From DATDAW01 sp036524675 (GTDB lineage: Bacteria > Verrucomicrobiota > Verrucomicrobiia > Chthoniobacterales > DASVRZ01), in assembly GCA_036524675.1 (NCBI GenBank), contig DATDBU010000076.1:1-35847 (forward strand): a stretch of 35,847 nt of DNA, given 5' to 3'. The translations under genes were made by a program, and so were the position numbers. Shown here piece by piece: positions 1 through 8,665 of this stretch; the stretch's first letter is position 1, and every line of letters starts with the position of its first letter. The notes under the pieces were generated by a model. That model saw nothing but the letters and a program-made list of their open reading frames with translations. It made no database searches and was not told the origin of the DNA.

Positions 1-298
1 GGAGCGCCTTCTTTATTCGATCCATCACATCCGCCGGCAGCACGCCGAGCTTGCGCTCCAGTCGCTTCACCGGCAGCGAGCCAATGCCTTGCACATTCGC
101 CACGCCTTCCAAACGCAGGAACGGTAGTTTTGGCATTTCCACCTCATACTCGCTTCCTCGATCCTCCGATGTCAGCGGCACATAGAGCACCAGCACTCGC
201 GGCGGGTCTTCGTCGTATCGCGATACCACCACGACCGGCCGCGTCTTCGCCGTTATCCCGAGATCTGCCAGCCAGACCTCACCTGGAAGAGGGCTCAT
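1..298 (-). CDS. MazF/PemK-family toxin, C-terminus cut by window edge
   Basis: Reading leftwards from the ATG at 298, the frame stays open to base 1 and gives about 99 residues. It begins MSPLPGEVWLADLG and continues with KTRPVVVVSR. This is the hallmark N-terminus of MazF/PemK toxins: a P-x-x-GEVW strand, then a (K/R)xRPVVVVS strand. A second conserved stretch, VPLTS, follows, and near the edge the protein reads GSLPVKRLERKLG. Family members are ribosome-independent mRNA endoribonucleases of about 110 residues, so only a few residues are probably missing. The start overlaps the end of the upstream antitoxin by 20 bases, the usual translational coupling of a toxin-antitoxin operon, with the antitoxin first. 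Cleavage specificity cannot be read from the sequence. The family call is strong. Confidence 0.88.
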   Translation of the reverse strand, partial: MSPLPGEVWLADLGITAKTRPVVVVSRYDEDPPRVLVLYVPLTSEDRGSEYEVEMPKLPFLRLEGVANVQGIGSLPVKRLERKLGVLPADVMDRIKKAL

Positions 299-464
299 CG
301 AGTATGTCCAGCACTTCCTGTTCGACGGCGCGGGAGCGCCCGATGTCCAGCGCGTCGTCGTCCGCCAGTTCGATGATTTCAGCTACGAGTGCCCGAACCT
401 TCTGCGAGGTTTCAGGCTTCCATTCGTGCAGCTTTGCTTCGAGCGTTTCGGCGATGGCTTCCAT
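279..464 (-). CDS. Small acidic antitoxin partnered with the MazF-like toxin
   Basis: This 61-residue acidic protein starts MEAIAETLEAKLHEW and ends in an acidic tail (VLDILDEPSSR). Its stop lies 20 bases inside the toxin gene. Position upstream, size, acidity and overlap identify it as the cognate antitoxin that should bind and neutralise the MazF-like toxin and repress the operon. No AbrB-type or ribbon-helix-helix DNA-binding motif is obvious. The centre (ETSQKVRALVAEIIELADDD) looks helical, like the uncharacterised short antitoxins found beside PemK genes. The antitoxin role is inferred from context and not from a recognised domain. Confidence 0.75.
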   Translation of the reverse strand: MEAIAETLEAKLHEWKPETSQKVRALVAEIIELADDDALDIGRSRAVEQEVLDILDEPSSR

Positions 465-582
465 GACGCTCTCACCGTATTCCCGTAGCCGAGCGCCGTC
501 AATTTCCCAATCGACCGCAACGCCGAACCATGCGCATCAGCGAACTGCTTTGCGCGTCACGCATTCAGAGGCGTCATTGGTG

Positions 583-969
583 TTAATTAGACATGGGACC
601 GATCGCAATAACGCCAACGATCATGAGGGCGAGCCCTGACGCCATGAGCAGACCGACGATGAACACTGCGCTGCGCCATCGGTGCCAGCGATCGACGAAC
701 GGAGTGAAACGAATGCCGACCTCGGCGAAGTAAGCTGCACAATAAAGAATGTTCGCTATAATGGCGGCCTCGACAAGCGTCGACGAGACAGGGGGGCCAA
801 ACCAGCTCTTGGAATACGGCCACTTCCAGGCAAGAGCCAACAGGACAATGGTCGCGAGCACTCCGTTGTAAGCGAGGCGCCTCCGCTCCCAGTATTGGGC
901 TGCGTCCCTGACGCAATTCTGCAAAGGCGTCATGGCGTGGAGCGTGGAAACATTGGGGGAAGGTAGCAT
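583..969 (-). CDS. Small integral membrane protein of unknown function
   Basis: This encodes 128 residues with three hydrophobic stretches: roughly residues 33-49 (LAYNGVLATIVLLALAW), 64-83 (around EAAIIANILYCAAYFAEV) and 100-122 (SAVFIVGLLMASGLALMIVG). A charged helix-like N-terminus (RDAAQYWERRRL) precedes the first. The predicted product sits in the inner membrane. No enzymatic motif is visible. An internal ATG at 933 (MTPLQNCVRD) is an alternative start, and neither start has a clear Shine-Dalgarno sequence. The gene stands alone: 118 bases separate it from the antitoxin gene and about 230 bases without any recognised gene lie on its other side. I do not recognise the family with certainty. 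Confidence 0.6.
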   Translation of the reverse strand: MLPSPNVSTLHAMTPLQNCVRDAAQYWERRRLAYNGVLATIVLLALAWKWPYSKSWFGPPVSSTLVEAAIIANILYCAAYFAEVGIRFTPFVDRWHRWRSAVFIVGLLMASGLALMIVGVIAIGPMSN

Positions 970-1202
970 GAAAGGGGGGCGAAAAGATGTTTTTACGACA
1001 ATGATCTATTGTCAGCGTAGAAAAGAAACAGCTATCAGGCTGACTGTCTCGCTGAGCTCGGCTCTCACGTCTTGAACCGTCCGGGTCTGGCGGTGCGCAG
1101 TCCGCTAGACTGATTCCGGGTTGAATGAAAGGGATAGCGCTTTGCCATTTTTCATCACAAACTGCATCCGAATCGAAACGGGTGAAAACCGAGGTGCAAA
1201 GC

Positions 1203-1615
1203 TTACTTCCACGCTTTGACATAAGCTTGGTTTCCGTCGGGACTTGAGAGCAGCGATATCCCTTTCCAATCGACGAATACAGGCATCGAGATCACAAAGT
1301 CCGACGCGTTTTTATTTAGTGCGCTATCAGCTTTCGACGATGACACCATAAATCCCCAGCGTTCCTCGACTGACGGCGGCCTTTCAAAGGAGGACGGTAA
1401 TTCCATCGTCCGATGGCCGTCCCGGCTATTCCTGAGAGCAAGCTAAATTCTTGCACGAACGTGTGATCTCCTCTCAGCTCAATTGACCCGGAATGGTAAG
1501 GCGAGACAAGTTCATAGCTTCCCATCAGATCTTCTTCGACAATCTGTTTTTCTCGGCAAGACATTAGCGTCATCACAATCGCTAAGCAGGCAAAAGGAAT
1601 TAGGAGCCTTTTCAT
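1203..1615 (-). pseudogene. Lipoprotein of unknown function, split by a frameshift
   Basis: The N-terminal part starts at the ATG at 1615 and has a classic lipoprotein signal: MKRLLIPFACLAIVMTLMSC, with Cys20 as the lipidated residue. It is followed by EEDLMGSYELVSPYHSGSIE and LRGDHTFVQEF, a pattern of small exported lipocalin-like or beta-rich lipoproteins (G-x-Y, then G-x-HTF). Near 1390-1410 the reading frame breaks. The remaining C-terminal part (VISMPVFVDWKGISLLSSPD and so on, ending at 1203) is in another frame. Upstream, AAGGGG lies about 10 bases before the ATG. A single-base gain or loss would join the two parts into about 137 residues. Either a decaying gene or a base-calling error fits. 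Confidence 0.55.
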
Positions 1616-1692
1616 TTGTCGAATCACCCCTTTGTCTCCAGTCGCTTGGCAAGCAACATTTCCGGTTCATGACAGTCTTGAAACGACCTGCT

Positions 1693-3045
1693 CTATTCCC
1701 CTTCCACCTCGAATCCGAGAAGCGTTTGCGCGTCACTCGTCGGGATTTCGTCTGCTGTATTTAGCTTCCGTTGCACGGCCCGGGAGCGCCGCGATGCGTC
1801 GTCGATCGAGTTGGTCGCTTCCTGCAATTTCTTTTGCACTTTCTCAAGGGCATCGCCGAATTTCCCGAACTCCGTCTTAACAGCGCCGAGAACGGTCCAC
1901 ACTTCGCTGGATCGCTTTTCGATCGCCAACGTCCGGAAGCCCATCTGCAAACTGCTAAGGAGCGCCGCCAGAGTAGTCGGCCCGGCAACCACCACCCGGA
2001 AATTTCGCTGCAATCCATCGGCCAGGCCCGGGCGCCGCAGAACTTCGGCAAACAGGCCTTCCGTCGGTAAGAACAGGATCGCGAAATCCGTCGTCTGCGG
2101 TGGGCTGATGTACTTGGTCGAGATCTTTCGGGCTTCGAGTTTTACGCTGTTTTCGAGAGCTACCGACGCATTTTCCGCGGCTGCAGCGTCGCCCCGTTCC
2201 TGTGCATCGACCAATCGCTGAAATTCCTCCTGCGGAAACTTCGCATCGATGGGAAGCCACACCGGGCTCCCGTCGGCCTCGCGTCCGGGCAATTTCACGG
2301 CGAATTCCACACGTTCATCGCTATCCGACCGTGGCGCCACGTTTCGAGCAAACTGTTCGGGTGCAAGCATTTGCTCGAGTAAATTACCGAGTTGCACTTC
2401 ACCCCACCCGCCACGCGTTTTGATGTTCGAAAGCACTTTTTTCAGGTCGCCCACGCCGGTCGCGAGATTGCGCATTTCTCCAAGACCATTGTGAACCATT
2501 TCGAGACGCTCGCTGACGATTTTGAACGAATCGCCCAGTCGCTGCTCGAGGGTGGCATGCAATTTTTCGTCCACGGTGGCGCGCATCTGTTCCAGCTTCT
2601 GGGTGTTGTCCGCCTGGATCTCTGCGAGCTTGCGTTCGATCGTGTCGCGCATGGCCGCCAGGCGCTGTTCGTTGCCTTGAGAAAGCGCGTTCAGATTTCT
2701 CGTAAATCCTTCGAGTTGCGCTTGTTGGAATGCCGCAAAATCACCGATCCGCCCTCCGATCTGATGCGAGAACCCGTCCAAGTGATTCTGCTGCAGCTGC
2801 GCGATCTCAGCCATTCTCGCGACAAAACTGTCGCCGAAACGTTGCACCGAAGCCGTTAACTCTTCGCGCATCTGCCTGTTGGCGACCCCCCCTTCCTCGC
2901 GATTTTGCGCAAACTCATCGCGTGTCGTCTTTTCTGCTGAATCCAGCGCACCAAGCACTCTCGCATCGCGCCGCAAAAGCAACGCGACGATCTGCAGAAT
3001 GACAATGACTCCAAGCAGGGAAATAACAGTAATCGGGAACCACAT
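1693..3045 (-). CDS. rmuC: DNA recombination protein RmuC
   Basis: This 450-residue protein has an N-terminal membrane anchor (about residues 5-23, ITVISLLGVIVILQIVALLL). A long coiled coil with many Gln and Glu residues follows (about 35-190). The RmuC nuclease-like domain then begins around NIKTRGGWGEVQLGNLLEQM, continues through LPIDAKFPQEEFQRL, and includes FLPTEGLFAEVLRRP and VAGPTTLAALLSSLQMGFR. These are signature stretches of RmuC. The family limits inversions and rearrangements at short inverted repeats, and its core resembles a restriction-like nuclease fold. The length matches the family. It is a single gene between the broken lipoprotein and the divergent DUF4105 gene. Confidence 0.95.
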   Translation of the reverse strand: MWFPITVISLLGVIVILQIVALLLRRDARVLGALDSAEKTTRDEFAQNREEGGVANRQMREELTASVQRFGDSFVARMAEIAQLQQNHLDGFSHQIGGRIGDFAAFQQAQLEGFTRNLNALSQGNEQRLAAMRDTIERKLAEIQADNTQKLEQMRATVDEKLHATLEQRLGDSFKIVSERLEMVHNGLGEMRNLATGVGDLKKVLSNIKTRGGWGEVQLGNLLEQMLAPEQFARNVAPRSDSDERVEFAVKLPGREADGSPVWLPIDAKFPQEEFQRLVDAQERGDAAAAENASVALENSVKLEARKISTKYISPPQTTDFAILFLPTEGLFAEVLRRPGLADGLQRNFRVVVAGPTTLAALLSSLQMGFRTLAIEKRSSEVWTVLGAVKTEFGKFGDALEKVQKKLQEATNSIDDASRRSRAVQRKLNTADEIPTSDAQTLLGFEVEGE

Positions 3046-3168
3046 TCGGGGTGTAATACACCAATTGCCGCAGCCTTCCGCAACTCCACCAGGTCCTCGC
3101 CGCCGTATTTCGGGATGACACGTCCGAAAGACATCGCCGGAATCTCAATCCGCGTCTAAGCATCCCGC

Positions 3169-4091
3169 ATGTTTCTGAAAGTCCTGCGCTTCCTCGCTGC
3201 GTTCTTCGTCGGGATCATTCTCTTGATCGCCATTGCATGGACATTCGGCGCTATCTACTTCGACGGACCGATCCAGACAGGACACGGAAACCTCTGGCTC
3301 GCGAGCGGCTGGCTGTTCTGATCGTTCTAGGAATGGAGCTCTCCATCCAACCATCGAATAATCGCGACTGGCCGCCGGAATTGGCCCGAACGGCTTTCGC
3401 CGACGTTGCGGGCGACGCCGTTCGCAATTTCGACTATCGGAAGGACGCTCCACCCGTGGAAAACTGGGAAACCCGCACCGTCCATCTTTCCAATCTGCGC
3501 GGCGCGGATTTTTTTCTGAACTACTGGAGCTCCTCGTGGATCGCACATCCGATCCTGAGCTTCGATTTCGGGCCGGAAGGTCATATCGCGTTTTCCATCG
3601 AAACGCGGCCAGACAAGCACGAGTCCTACTCGACGCTTGGCGGTCTTTACCGACGCTTCGAGTTGATTTATGTCGTTGCCGACGAACGGGATGTGATCCG
3701 TGTGCGAACCAATTATCGCGATAACGGCCACGGCGAAGATGTGTACCTTTTCAAGCTCCAAACCCATCCAAATAGATTGCCAAAGAGGTTTTTGGAGTAC
3801 ATCGAACAGCTCAACGAGCTCTATCAAACGCCGCGGTTTTACAACGTCATTTCCCACAATTGCACTACGAGCATTCTGGCGCAGACGACTCAAAAGAGTC
3901 GCTTGCCAGCGGATTGGCGCGTTCTGCTCAACGGGAAAATGGACGAATGGTTGGAGCAACTCGGCGCTTTCAAATCCACGCTGCCTTTGGACCGAGCTGA
4001 AACGAAAAGGCAATATCGACGAGCAGCCAAAGCTGCCGACGAGGCGCCGGATTTCAGCGCACGGATCCGGGCAGGTGTTCCTGGTTTCTAG
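3169..4091 (+). pseudogene. DUF4105 (Lnb N-terminal periplasmic domain-like) membrane protein, frame-broken
   Basis: An ATG at 3169 opens a frame with a transmembrane segment (VLRFLAAFFVGIILLIAIAW) and then GNLWLASGWLF, ending in TGA at 3319-3321. The next frame carries on seamlessly from LIVLGMELSIQPSNNRDWP to the stop at 4091. It contains NFDYRKDAPPVENWETR, LRGADFFLNYW, FDFGPEGHIAFSIETRPDKH, RRFELIYVVADERDVIRVRT and YNVISHNCTTSI. This order of motifs is that of DUF4105 proteins, which normally have N-terminal transmembrane helices followed by this extracytoplasmic domain. The conserved His-Asn-Cys in SHNCTTS suggests a cysteine-hydrolase-like site. The rejoining point lies near 3305-3325. 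If translation instead began at ATG 3334, a soluble protein without its anchor would result. Confidence 0.75.
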
Positions 4092-4108
4092 GCCCAATAA
4101 CGAATCGA

Positions 4109-5023
4109 TCACCCGGGCACGTCGATGCCCTTGAGTGTCGAAAAACTCACCTCCCGCATGATTCGAACAAATTCCTGTATATAAGCGAATGAAGCTGCAC
4201 TGGCCGTGGTCGCTGCATGCAGTTGACTCCGCAACCCACTGCGCCCCACCGGTTTGGACACAACATAATTACGATCCAGAAACGGCTGGACGGTCCAGCC
4301 CGGCAACGCCGCGACCCCTCGGCCGCTGGCAACCAGTTGGAGAATGGCGATTGTCAGCTCTGTCGTGCGCCGTGCGGGATTCACGTGTTTCGGCAGGAGC
4401 ACCTCTCGCACCAGATCAAGGCGCTCGTCGGGAATCGGATACGTTACCAAGGTTTCCTCCTTGAAATCCTTCGCCGTCAAAAATGGCTTCCGGGTCAACG
4501 GATGATGGCGCGACAAAAGCGCAAAGACTTCATACGAAAATAAAGGATGAAAAATCACGTCCTGCCGCTCTTCCGAGCGTGAAACGATCACCAAATCCGC
4601 CCGGTCTTTGCCCAACAAGCCGACCGGATCGGGATGAAACCCGGACACCAGATCCAGCTCCACCTGTGGCCAATGCTCGCGGAACGCGTCCATTGAAGGC
4701 ATGAGCCAGTCGAAACAGGAATGGCATTCGACGGCGATGCGCATCTGTCCCGCCTGTCCTTGCGCTATGCGCGAAAGATCGCGCTCACCATCCTGCACCC
4801 GACGGAGAACATCGTATGCAACTTCGATAAGCAATTTTCCGGCAGCAGTGAGACGCAAGGGGCTGGATTTTCGCTCGAAAAGCTCGACGCCATAGTGATT
4901 TTCAACGGCACGAACCTGGTGGGAAACGGCCGGCTGCGAAAGACTTACCCGCTTTCCGGCTTTGGAAAGATTTCCCGTTTCAGCAAGGGCCACGAGCGTT
5001 TTGAAGTGACGCAATTCCAGCAT
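4109..5023 (-). CDS. metR: LysR-type regulator, probable MetR
   Basis: The ATG at 5023 gives 304 residues starting MLELRHFKTLVALAETGNLS. The N-terminal winged helix-turn-helix covers roughly residues 3-60, with SKAGKRVSLSQPAVSHQVRA as the HTH region. The LysR substrate-binding domain follows (QMRIAVECHSCFDWLMPSMD onward). The CHSCFDWL stretch and the position divergent to metE, 88 bases away, are typical of MetR, which uses homocysteine as co-inducer to activate metE. A frame extension of 38 residues further upstream (to 5137) would run into metE and has no homology, so I chose the internal start. It converges with the DUF4105 gene, 17 bases away. Confidence 0.9.
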   Translation of the reverse strand: MLELRHFKTLVALAETGNLSKAGKRVSLSQPAVSHQVRAVENHYGVELFERKSSPLRLTAAGKLLIEVAYDVLRRVQDGERDLSRIAQGQAGQMRIAVECHSCFDWLMPSMDAFREHWPQVELDLVSGFHPDPVGLLGKDRADLVIVSRSEERQDVIFHPLFSYEVFALLSRHHPLTRKPFLTAKDFKEETLVTYPIPDERLDLVREVLLPKHVNPARRTTELTIAILQLVASGRGVAALPGWTVQPFLDRNYVVSKPVGRSGLRSQLHAATTASAASFAYIQEFVRIMREVSFSTLKGIDVPG

Positions 5024-5111
5024 GCAGAACAGGCCATCATAAATGCTGTGAATGATGAAACTCAAAACAACGCATGATGCGAATGACGATTTTTCGAAGA
5101 AGGCTGATAAA
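5024..5111. promoter_or_regulatory. metR/metE divergent control region
   Basis: This 88-base spacer holds the start sites of both metR and metE. A short inverted repeat, CGCAT-g-ATGCG, lies at 5071-5081, and TGAATGATGAAA lies just to its left at about 5050. I do not see a full match to the MetR consensus TGAA-N5-TTCA. An AGAAGG Shine-Dalgarno lies about nine bases before the metE ATG at 5112. Regulation of metE by the neighbouring LysR protein is inferred from family knowledge and layout. Confidence 0.5.
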
Positions 5112-7397
5112 ATGGACGGAAAACTTTTCACCCACAACCTCGGCTACCCCCGCATCGGCGAACAACGCGAACTCAAGAAAGCCACCGAAGCCTATTGGAA
5201 TGGCAAAATCTCCCGCGCCGAACTCGAAACAACAGGCCGGACATTGCGCGCGGCCCATTGGGCAAAACAAAAAGCTGCCGGAATCGACCTCATTCCCTGC
5301 AACGATTTTTCATTTTACGATCAAGTCCTTGGCCTGACGTGCCTCGTCGGAAACGTTCCGCCCCGCTTCGAGTGGGATTGCGAAATGGTCGACCTCGATA
5401 CGTATTTCCAAATCGCTCGCGGAACCGGTCGTCCCGGTTGCGAACACGGCTGTTCAACGCATGGAGGCACATTCGCCAGCGAAATGACGAAGTGGTTTGA
5501 TACGAATTATCACTACATTGTGCCCGAATTGCGGCTGGACACGAAGTTCCGGCTTTCGAGCACGAAAATTTTCGACGAGCTCGAAGAAGCGCAATCACTG
5601 GGCATCAACGCCAAGCCGGTGCTCATTGGCCCCGTGACGTATCTCACACTCGGCAAGGCGCAGGAAGATTTTGATCCGCATACTCTTCTAGATCCACTGG
5701 TTGCAGTTTATGAAGAAATTCTTCGGCGCCTCAAAGTGCTCGGTGTCGAATGGGTGCAACTCGACGAACCTGTTTTGGCGTTCGACCTCTCAGATAGGCA
5801 GCTCAACGCTCTTAAGACCGCTTATGCGCGCCTCGCCAAAGTGGGCCCGAAAATGATGGTCGCGACCTATTTCGGGCCGCTACGTGAAAATTTGCCGCAT
5901 TTTCTGGAATTGCCTGTGGCTGCTCTGCACTACGACGCCGTTCGAGGCGCGGAGGATCTGGACCGTTTGTTTACCCGGTTTCCAGAGCACAAAATCCTGT
6001 CTCTCGGTGTCGTCGACGGCCGCAATATTTGGAAAAACGACTTCGACAGCTCGCTGGCTGTGCTCGACAGAGCCCGAAAGGCGGTTGGCGAAGAACGGCT
6101 TTGGATCGCGCCGTCTTGTTCGCTTCAACACAGTCCGATCACACTGAAGAACGAGCCGGGGTTGGATCCGGAGTTCAGGAGCTGGCTTGCTTTTGCTGAC
6201 GAAAAACTGGCCGAAGTCGTTGCATTGTCTGCTCTTACGCCTGAAGCACTCGAGGAAAACCGCGCCGCTTTGGCTTCCCGGAACCAAAGTCCGCGGATTC
6301 ACGATCCAAAAGTCAAAACGCGACTCGCGGCTGTTCAGAACGCCGATTTCGAGCGATCAGCGCCGTTCGCTCAGCGTCGAAAATTGCAACGCGAGAAACT
6401 GAAACTGCCATCGTTTCCGACAACCACGATTGGTTCATTTCCGCAAACAGCGGAAATCCGCACAGCTCGCGCAAAGTGGAAACGCGGTGAAATGCAACCC
6501 GCAGCATATGAGGCCTTTATCAAGGGCGCCATCCGGGAATGTGTCGCATTCCAGGATTCGATTGGCATCGACCTGCCCGTGCACGGCGAGTTCGAACGCA
6601 ACGACATGGTCGAGTATTTCGGAGAACAACTTTCCGGTTTCGCATTTACTAAAAATGGTTGGGTGCAGAGCTACGGCACCCGATATGTAAAACCGCCGAT
6701 CCTTTTCGGAGACGTGAGCCGTCCGCACCCTATGACTGTCCACTGGTCTGAATTTGCTCAAACGCTGACGGAGCGACCGATGAAAGGCATGCTCACAGGA
6801 CCGGTAACGATTTTGCAATGGAGCTTCGTCCGCGACGACCAGCCGCGTTCCGAGACCGCCTGGCAGATCGCTCTCGCAATCCGGGATGAAGTGATCGACT
6901 TGGAGAAGGCTGGGATCGCTGCCATTCAAATCGATGAGCCAGCTCTGCGCGAAGGACTTCCATTGCGCCACGCCGATTGGGAACATTATCTGGACTGGGC
7001 GGTAAAAGCCTTCCGGCTTTGTGCCTGCGGCGTATGTGACGACACGCAAATCCATACGCACATGTGTTATTCGGAATTCAACGATATCATCACCGCCATC
7101 GCTGCCCTGGACGCCGATGTGATCACCATTGAGACTTCGCGCTCGAATATGGAGTTGTTGGATGCGTTCGTCGATTTTGCCTACCCGAACGAAATTGGGC
7201 CCGGAGTCTGGGATATCCATTCGCCGCGCGTTCCCGGCGTCGAAGAGATGGAAAACCTTCTCCGTAAAGCCAAAGCCGTAATTCCACCGGAGAATCTGTG
7301 GGTAAATCCCGACTGCGGTCTCAAAACACGCGGCTGGGAGGAAGTGAAACCTGCCTTACGGAATATGGCCCAGGCAGCATGCAATTTGAGGGTCTAG
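5112..7397 (+). CDS. metE: Cobalamin-independent methionine synthase
   Basis: MetE transfers the methyl group of 5-methyltetrahydropteroyl-tri-L-glutamate to homocysteine without vitamin B12 and completes methionine synthesis in the cytosol. The ATG at 5112 with an upstream AGAAGG gives 761 residues starting MDGKLFTHNLGYPRIGEQRE, close to the family length of about 755. Both halves of the duplicated barrel are present: N-terminal NLGYPRIG and EWVQLDEPVL, then C-terminal LPSFPTTTIGSFPQT, HGEFERNDMVEYFGE, MLTGPVTILQWSF and QIDEPALREGLP. The zinc ligands are visible as His650, Cys652 (IHTHMCYSEF), Glu674 (TIETSRS) and Cys735 (NPDCGLKTRGW). Their spacing is identical to E. coli MetE with an offset of nine. 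Divergent metR suggests homocysteine-responsive control. Confidence 0.98.
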   Translation: MDGKLFTHNLGYPRIGEQRELKKATEAYWNGKISRAELETTGRTLRAAHWAKQKAAGIDLIPCNDFSFYDQVLGLTCLVGNVPPRFEWDCEMVDLDTYFQIARGTGRPGCEHGCSTHGGTFASEMTKWFDTNYHYIVPELRLDTKFRLSSTKIFDELEEAQSLGINAKPVLIGPVTYLTLGKAQEDFDPHTLLDPLVAVYEEILRRLKVLGVEWVQLDEPVLAFDLSDRQLNALKTAYARLAKVGPKMMVATYFGPLRENLPHFLELPVAALHYDAVRGAEDLDRLFTRFPEHKILSLGVVDGRNIWKNDFDSSLAVLDRARKAVGEERLWIAPSCSLQHSPITLKNEPGLDPEFRSWLAFADEKLAEVVALSALTPEALEENRAALASRNQSPRIHDPKVKTRLAAVQNADFERSAPFAQRRKLQREKLKLPSFPTTTIGSFPQTAEIRTARAKWKRGEMQPAAYEAFIKGAIRECVAFQDSIGIDLPVHGEFERNDMVEYFGEQLSGFAFTKNGWVQSYGTRYVKPPILFGDVSRPHPMTVHWSEFAQTLTERPMKGMLTGPVTILQWSFVRDDQPRSETAWQIALAIRDEVIDLEKAGIAAIQIDEPALREGLPLRHADWEHYLDWAVKAFRLCACGVCDDTQIHTHMCYSEFNDIITAIAALDADVITIETSRSNMELLDAFVDFAYPNEIGPGVWDIHSPRVPGVEEMENLLRKAKAVIPPENLWVNPDCGLKTRGWEEVKPALRNMAQAACNLRV

Positions 7398-7461
7398 CGG
7401 CGGTTCAGCTCTTACGCGATTGACGCAAATTGCTTTGCAGTCTTTTCTTGGCCCTCTCGGC

Positions 7462-8010
7462 ATGCGCCCCATTTTCCAACGTTTACAGATGTTTTTTCTC
7501 GCAGGCGCGGCGTTGTTATTCGGAACAGCGGCGCCTCTCCGGGCTATCGAAGTGAAGCCGCCGTTTGGATTGAACTGGGGGGAAACGCAGGACAAACTCA
7601 CTGCGCTGCTGGATGGTGCCCAAGCCAAAGTTGTCGAGAAACGGGAGCTTAATGACAAAGAAATCTGGACCGTCGAAGGCTTGCTGCAACCGCGGCTGCG
7701 TCGGACGCTCTTTTATTTTCGGGAAAAGGAGCTGACCGATGTGGAACTACAATATGAGGACGCCTCGTGGGATGTGCCTAAATATGATGAGTTCCTCAGC
7801 GATATCCGCCGTCGCATCGAGCAAATCTACGGTCCCGGCACCTTGATTGCGCGGCAAAAAGGACCCGATCAGGGTGTTTCGGAGACGATCGTCGGTTACC
7901 AGTGGAATATGGAAAACGGGTCGCTGCAGCTGTTTTACTATGCAGCGGAAAAGCCCCCGGACGTGTTTCGGACAGTGAGCGTGCATTACAAATCGTCGGC
8001 GACGCGCTGA
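7462..8010 (+). CDS. Exported protein of unknown function
   Basis: From ATG 7462 the product is 182 residues with an apparent signal peptide (MRPIFQRLQMFFLAGAALLF, then GTAAPLRA before IEVKPP). A TTG at 7420 or an ATG at 7489 could also serve as the start. The mature part reads PFGLNWGETQDKLTALLDGA, RRTLFYFREKELTDVELQYE and DIRRRIEQIYGPG. It resembles small periplasmic proteins in which a WGxT/S-motif domain precedes a beta-rich body. No catalytic motif is seen. It lies 64 bases downstream of metE in the same orientation and could be read through from it, but no link in function is evident. Confidence 0.7.
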   Translation: MRPIFQRLQMFFLAGAALLFGTAAPLRAIEVKPPFGLNWGETQDKLTALLDGAQAKVVEKRELNDKEIWTVEGLLQPRLRRTLFYFREKELTDVELQYEDASWDVPKYDEFLSDIRRRIEQIYGPGTLIARQKGPDQGVSETIVGYQWNMENGSLQLFYYAAEKPPDVFRTVSVHYKSSATR

Positions 8011-8080
8011 AGAAAAACTCCTTACTCCTACTTGCAATCGAAATCTTTCCTCCATGCTATCGTCGTTTCTAGGGTAAGAA

Positions 8081-8626
8081 TTACTGGCGCTGCAATCGCT
8101 TCAATTTTCCCGAAATTCCCGCCTTCGCCGCGCGGCTCATGCGGTCGATAAAAAGGATGCCATTGAGATGATCCGTCTCGTGTTGAACGGCCCGGGCAAG
8201 CAGGCCGGTGGATTCAAATTCGACAGGCTCTCCTTCGATGCCGGTGGCTTTCACTTTTACCGACGCCGATCGCACAATGCTGGCCGTGACGTCCGGAAAA
8301 CTCAGGCAGCCTTCCGTCCCAGGCTCGGTGTCCTTGGAGAGCTCAAGCTGGGGATTGATGAGGACGACCGGCATGTGATCAGCGAGCGCCACGCGTTCGC
8401 CCCGGATGTGCATCGTGCTGGGACGTTCGTCGGAATCCTGCACGTCGATAACGGTGAGTTGGATGTCCCGACCAACCTGTTGCGCGGCAAGCCCAACTCC
8501 GTTGGCTTCGTACATCGTTTCGAGCATGTCGTCGGCGAGCTGCCGGATTTCGTCGGTGATTTTGGTAATGGGCCGACCCTTTTTGCGGAGGACCGGGTCG
8601 CCGTATTGAACAATAGGAAGGATCAT
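8081..8626 (-). CDS. def: Peptide deformylase
   Basis: This metalloenzyme removes the formyl group from the initiator methionine of nascent proteins. The 181-residue sequence shows all three family motifs: GVGLAAQQVG (residues 43-52), EGCLSFPD (105-112, metal ligand Cys107) and QHETDHLNG (148-156, metal ligands His149 and His153, catalytic Glu150). N-terminal MILPIVQYGDPVLRKKG is typical, and the length is normal. It is the last gene of the tonB-exbB-exbD-def run, 39 bases after exbD, so it may be cotranscribed with an energy-transduction system rather than with the usual fmt partner. Confidence 0.98.
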   Translation of the reverse strand: MILPIVQYGDPVLRKKGRPITKITDEIRQLADDMLETMYEANGVGLAAQQVGRDIQLTVIDVQDSDERPSTMHIRGERVALADHMPVVLINPQLELSKDTEPGTEGCLSFPDVTASIVRSASVKVKATGIEGEPVEFESTGLLARAVQHETDHLNGILFIDRMSRAAKAGISGKLKRLQRQ

Positions 8627-8665
8627 GAAACGGAATGACTTACTGTCGATGATAACAGGTTCGGG

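Noticed and set aside
3300..3330. Programmed -1 frameshift in the DUF4105 gene
   Set aside because: There is no X-XXY-YYZ slippery heptamer and no clear downstream pseudoknot, so a single-base loss or a sequencing error is simpler.
3327..4112. 261-codon open frame on the minus strand opposite the DUF4105 gene
   Set aside because: The plus strand carries family motifs in order and the minus-strand frame has none.
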